From: an uncultured bacterium
GTDB taxonomy: Bacteria > Actinomycetota > Coriobacteriia > Coriobacteriales > Coriobacteriaceae
Direction: 5' to 3'
Length of the DNA: 64,000 bases
Assembly (NCBI GenBank): GCA_905214465.1
Contig: CAJMMD010000004.1
Location: 50,342-114,341, forward strand
In this document: positions 61,066 through 64,000 of the stretch, one piece after another
How the letters are laid out: the number at the start of each line of letters is the position of its first letter
Numbering within the stretch: position 1 is the stretch's first letter
Position numbers and translations under genes: made by a program
The notes under the pieces: model-generated
The model's input: only the letters and a program-made list of their open reading frames with translations
What the model was told of the DNA's origin: nothing
Database searches by the model: none

Positions 61066-63288
61066 TTAGAGATGCAGCACGCGGTCGCGGATCTCCTCGG
61101 TTCGACCCTGGTTCCAGAACTGGGTACCGATGTAGCCGCACGTACGACGAGCGACGTTCATCTTCTCCTGGTCTCGGTTGCCGCAGTTGGGGCACTCCCA
61201 CACCAGCTTGCCATCGTCCTCAACAATCTTGATCTCGCCATCGTAGCCGCACACCTGGCAGTAGTCGCTCTTGGTGTTGAGCTCGGCGTACATGATGTTG
61301 TCGTAGATGTACTGCATCACGCGAATGACAGCCTTGAGGTTGTCCTGCATGTTGGGAACCTCAACGTAAGAGATAGCACCGCCCGGCGAAAGCTGCTGAA
61401 ACATGCCCTCAAACTTAAGCTTGTCGAAAGCATCAATCTCCTCGGACACGTGGACGTGATAGCTGTTGGTAATGTAGCCCTTGTCCGTCACACCCGGAAT
61501 AATGCCAAAACGACGCTGCAGGCACTTGGCGAACTTGTAGGTCGTCGACTCAAGCGGGGTGCCATACAGCGAGAAGTCGATATCGCTTTCGGCCTTCCAC
61601 TCGGCGCACTTGTCGTTCATGCGCTGCATGACGGCCATGGCAAACGGCGTGCCCTCCTTCTCGGTGTGGCTGTGACCCGTCATGTACTTGACGCACTCAT
61701 ACAGGCCGGCATATCCCAGGCTGATGGTGGAGTATCCGCCCACGAGCAGCTTATCGATCGTCTCGCCCTTCTTCAGACGAGCGAGGGCGCCGTACTGCCA
61801 CAAAATCGGTGCAGCGTCAGAAAGCGTACCCATCAGGCGCTCATGACGGCACAGCAGGGCGCGGTGGCACAGCTCAAGGCGCTCGTCGAAGATCTTCCAG
61901 AACTTGTCCATGTCCTGATGCGAGCTCAGCGCGACATCGGGCAGGTTGATGGTCACAACACCCTGGTTAAAGCGGCCATAGTACTTAGGTTTGGTCGGGT
62001 CATAGTTCAGCGCGTTCGCGACATTGTTAAAGCCGTTGCCCGAGCGGTCGGGCGTCAAGAAGCTGCGGCAACCCATGCAGGTGTAGCAATCGCCGTTGCC
62101 GGCGGTCTCGCCCTTAGACAGCTTGAGCTCGCGCATCTTCTTCTCGGAGATGTAGTCGGGCACCATGCGCTTGGCGGTGCACTTGGCAGCCAGCTGGGTC
62201 AGGTAGAAGTACGGGGAATTCTCGTGAACGTTATCGTCCTCGAGTACATAGATAAGCTTGGGGAATGCCGGGGTAATCCACACGCCGGCCTCGTTCTTAA
62301 CGCCCTCATAGCGCTGACGAAGTGTCTCCTCCACGATCATGGCAAGGTCGTGCTTCTCCTGCGCTGAGCGAGCCTCGTTGAGATACATAAAGACCGTCAC
62401 AAACGGCGCCTGGCCGTTTGTGGTCATAAGGGTCACGACCTGATACTGAATCGTCTGGACGCCGCGACGGATCTCGTCACGCAGACGGTCCTCAACGACC
62501 TCACGGACCTTTTCGGCAGATGCCGAAACACCGAGCTCCTCGAGCTCGCGGGCAACCTCGCCGCGAATCTTTTGACGGCTCACCTCGACGAACGGGGCAA
62601 GATGGGTCAGCGAAATAGACTGGCCACCGTACTGGGAGGAAGCAACCTGGGCGATAATCTGCGTCGCGATGTTGCAGGCAGTCGAGAAGCTGTGCGGCTT
62701 CTCGATCAGCGTGCCCGAGATAACGGTGCCGTTCTGGAGCATGTCCTCCAGGTTCACCAGGTCGCAGTTATGCATGTGCTGGGCAAAGTAGTCGGAATCG
62801 TGGAAGTGGATCAGGCCCTCATTGTGGGCATCCACGATCTCCTGGGGCAGCAGCACACGCTGAGTCAGGTCCTTGGAAATCTCGCCGGCCATATAGTCAC
62901 GCTGGACGGAATTGACGGTCGGGTTCTTGTTAGAGTTCTCCTGCTTGACCTCTTCGTTATTGCACTCGATCAGCGACAAAATCTTGTCGTCGGTCGTGTT
63001 CTTCTGGCGCTTCAGACTCTGAACATAGCGATAGATGATGTAGTGGCGAGCAACCTCGTAGCAGTCGAGACGCATGATCTCGTCCTCGACCAAATCCTGG
63101 ATCTCCTCGACCGAAACGGTGTGGCCCGCGTTCTCGCATGCCTCGGCGACGTTTTGTGCCGCGTAAACCACCTGGCGGTCGGTTAGACGAGAGCTCTCCT
63201 CGACCTCCAAGTTGGCGGCGCGGATGGCATTGACGATCTTATCGATGTCAAAGACAACCTCGGTGCCGCTGCGCTTGATGATCTTCAT
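61066..63288 (-). CDS. nrdD: Anaerobic (class III) ribonucleoside-triphosphate reductase
   Basis: This 740-residue enzyme reduces NTPs to dNTPs without oxygen. It has an N-terminal ATP-cone (KIIKRSGTEVVFDIDKIVNA), the core with TCMGCRSFL, the C-terminal zinc site CQVC...CPNC, and the glycyl radical motif RTCGYIG at about 715-721 (radical Gly about 718). The ATG at 63288 follows AAGAGG. An NrdR box lies upstream. nrdG follows on the same strand. Confidence 0.97.
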   Translation of the reverse strand: MKIIKRSGTEVVFDIDKIVNAIRAANLEVEESSRLTDRQVVYAAQNVAEACENAGHTVSVEEIQDLVEDEIMRLDCYEVARHYIIYRYVQSLKRQKNTTDDKILSLIECNNEEVKQENSNKNPTVNSVQRDYMAGEISKDLTQRVLLPQEIVDAHNEGLIHFHDSDYFAQHMHNCDLVNLEDMLQNGTVISGTLIEKPHSFSTACNIATQIIAQVASSQYGGQSISLTHLAPFVEVSRQKIRGEVARELEELGVSASAEKVREVVEDRLRDEIRRGVQTIQYQVVTLMTTNGQAPFVTVFMYLNEARSAQEKHDLAMIVEETLRQRYEGVKNEAGVWITPAFPKLIYVLEDDNVHENSPYFYLTQLAAKCTAKRMVPDYISEKKMRELKLSKGETAGNGDCYTCMGCRSFLTPDRSGNGFNNVANALNYDPTKPKYYGRFNQGVVTINLPDVALSSHQDMDKFWKIFDERLELCHRALLCRHERLMGTLSDAAPILWQYGALARLKKGETIDKLLVGGYSTISLGYAGLYECVKYMTGHSHTEKEGTPFAMAVMQRMNDKCAEWKAESDIDFSLYGTPLESTTYKFAKCLQRRFGIIPGVTDKGYITNSYHVHVSEEIDAFDKLKFEGMFQQLSPGGAISYVEVPNMQDNLKAVIRVMQYIYDNIMYAELNTKSDYCQVCGYDGEIKIVEDDGKLVWECPNCGNRDQEKMNVARRTCGYIGTQFWNQGRTEEIRDRVLHL

Positions 63289-63515
63289 CCTCTTGCCTCT
63301 TTCGCATCGTAGCCTCATTGCGCTTCAGAGCCAAACGATGCCCGGCAGGGCCTGTCCCTGTCTTGCGGCGCCGTCGCGCAATCTGTGTTCTCGATAAACC
63401 ATAAGCCTCCATGCGGACATTCCCAGAAGCCGATCAAGCGGCTCAAGGACACGTTCAAAAGAGGCAGTTAAGGTCTTCGTTCTCTGTCCGCCATCTATCA
63501 TACGACAAAGAGGCA

Positions 63516-63545
63516 TCTATATCCTGTATTCTTTTTTTAGGTCAA
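63516..63545 (-). promoter_or_regulatory. Putative nrdD promoter
   Basis: On the minus strand TTGACC (63540-63545) and TATAGA (63516-63521) are spaced by 18 bases. The 63289-63515 leader, about 225 bases, shows no gene. Confidence 0.5.
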
Positions 63546-63561
63546 ACACAACATATAGTGT
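63546..63561. promoter_or_regulatory. NrdR box
   Basis: ACACAACATATAGTGT matches the NrdR consensus ACACWATATATWGTGT at 15 of 16 positions and abuts the -35 box. A much weaker match lies near 63512-63527. NrdR represses ribonucleotide reductase genes when dATP is plentiful. Confidence 0.8.
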
Positions 63562-63921
63562 TTCAGCAGGTCAAAGCAATTAGTCATTTTGCAAACGCAT
63601 TAAAAATGAAGGGCTCTTGGCAGAGTGCTAAAACGTTATCAGCTCGACTACCTGCACGGCAGTTTTGAAACCCCCTCAACCGCGCCGCTGACAAATCCTA
63701 CCAAAACCAAGCCGCTCACGCCAAAAGAATCCAAAAGATTATGCTTGACCAACATGTTGCGGTCGTGCCTTGCCGAGCCTCATGCAACCGCGGCACGAAT
63801 CCTTGAAAGATATGTGTATGCAAACGGAGAAGATGAGAGTTTTCTCGGATGACTACTGAGAAGCATCCCGGAAGATCAAAAACTCGAAATTTGGTGACGT
63901 ATTTGGCGACCCATTTGGCGA
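63562..63921. other. Intergenic region without a supported gene
   Basis: Short open frames on both strands have no ribosome sites or family likeness. Near 63890-63916, ATTTGGYGAY occurs three times with a 12-base period. Lower GC and closeness to a tRNA 3' end suggest this could be a remnant beside an integration site. Confidence 0.4.
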
Positions 63922-63923
63922 TC

Positions 63924-63959
63924 AAAACAAAACAGCTCAGAGGCTAAGCCTCTGAGCTG
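63924..63959 (-). terminator. Intrinsic terminator of the tRNA transcript
   Basis: On the minus strand CAGCTCAGAGGC and GCCTCTGAGCTG form a perfect 12-base stem with loop TTA, followed by TTTTGTTTT. It lies just after the tRNA 3' end. Confidence 0.92.
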
Positions 63960-63967
63960 CGAACATT

Positions 63968-64000
63968 TGGTGGGCGTTAGAAGATTTGAACTTCTGACCT
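63968..64000 (-). tRNA. 3' part of a tRNA, probably tRNA-Val (cut by window edge)
   Basis: On the minus strand the sequence reads AGGTC, then T-arm AGAAG-TTCAAAT-CTTCT, then acceptor AACGCCC, discriminator A and encoded CCA. The acceptor implies a 5' end GGGCGTT, which with the AGGTC variable loop suggests tRNA-Val(GAC). The anticodon is outside the window, so the identity is inferred. Confidence 0.8.

Noticed and set aside
63625..63852. 75-codon plus-strand frame near the tRNA
   Set aside because: GTG start, poor ribosome site, no hydrophobic or domain pattern, and mixed base use; kept only as part of an intergenic region.
63716..63967. Integrated element at the tRNA 3' end
   Set aside because: The triple ATTTGGYGAY motif and low GC are suggestive, but no integrase and no duplicated tRNA 3' end are visible in the window.

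Overview
The window looks like chromosome of a gut Coriobacteriia bacterium, most likely Collinsella. This is inferred from GC-rich, anaerobe-type gene content (class III ribonucleotide reductase nrdD/nrdG, L-lactate dehydrogenase, flavodoxin, radical SAM enzymes), dense minus-strand operons and strong GGAGG ribosome sites. No rRNA, CRISPR array, complete prophage or transposase was seen. One partial tRNA (probably tRNA-Val) is cut by the right edge.

Layout. 1-5.8 kb: DUF2974 hydrolase, ldh, an alanine-type aminotransferase and nadE. 5.9-9.9 kb: an AT-rich island read leftwards with a DUF2087 regulator, an MFS exporter, a B12-type radical SAM enzyme split over two frames, and a 36-residue acidic peptide gene ending at a strong terminator. 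This resembles an undescribed RiPP (modified peptide) locus and is the main candidate for a new system. 10-16 kb: Coriobacteria-type hypotheticals, an AT-rich Tat-exported cysteine-peptidase-like protein with a lipoprotein, and ettA. 16.4-19.3 kb: an sdpRI-like ArsR/immunity pair, a possible small RNA, tcdA and tatD. 19.4-30.8 kb: a ten-gene operon plus a GntR regulator, built around fructoselysine enzymes (FrlB, FrlC, two FrlD-like kinases) with a YfcC-type carrier, two amidohydrolases, YjbQ, BtpA and an FGGY kinase. 30.9-35.2 kb: two HAD phosphatases, pgi and a half-size iron-alcohol-dehydrogenase-like protein. 35.3-37.3 kb: a Y-family polymerase with a YolD-like partner under two SOS boxes. 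37.3-42.3 kb: a copper-chaperone-like HMA protein, DUF3793 with flavodoxin, and an amino-acid ABC transporter whose permease carries an extra extracellular domain. 42.4-49 kb: nfo, a Gfo/Idh/MocA oxidoreductase flanked by two hairpin repeats, a ferredoxin-like aldo/keto reductase, a cyclase, a PanE-type reductase, and small or secreted proteins. 49.3-54.4 kb: metY with a short Cys-containing upstream reading frame and a divergent LysR gene, rnhA, an oxidoreductase, acylphosphatase and a Fur-family gene. 54.4-64 kb: HAD, UreE-like/SlyD, dipeptidase, a YgjP-like metallopeptidase, folB/HD/folE, nrdG/nrdD and the tRNA.

How genes work together. The frl-type genes would import, phosphorylate and deglycate Amadori compounds, feeding glucose-6-phosphate to pgi and onward to ldh. 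nrdDG, nadE and folE/folB supply nucleotides and cofactors. Y-polymerase and nfo handle DNA damage. Regulation visible in the sequence includes an NrdR box before nrdD, SOS boxes before the polymerase, a dyad in the frl promoter, an ArsR-type dyad, and many intrinsic terminators, several placed just before the next gene's ribosome site.

Limits. All functions come from reading motifs and family likeness by eye; no searches were run. Starts were chosen from ribosome-site spacing and overlaps.
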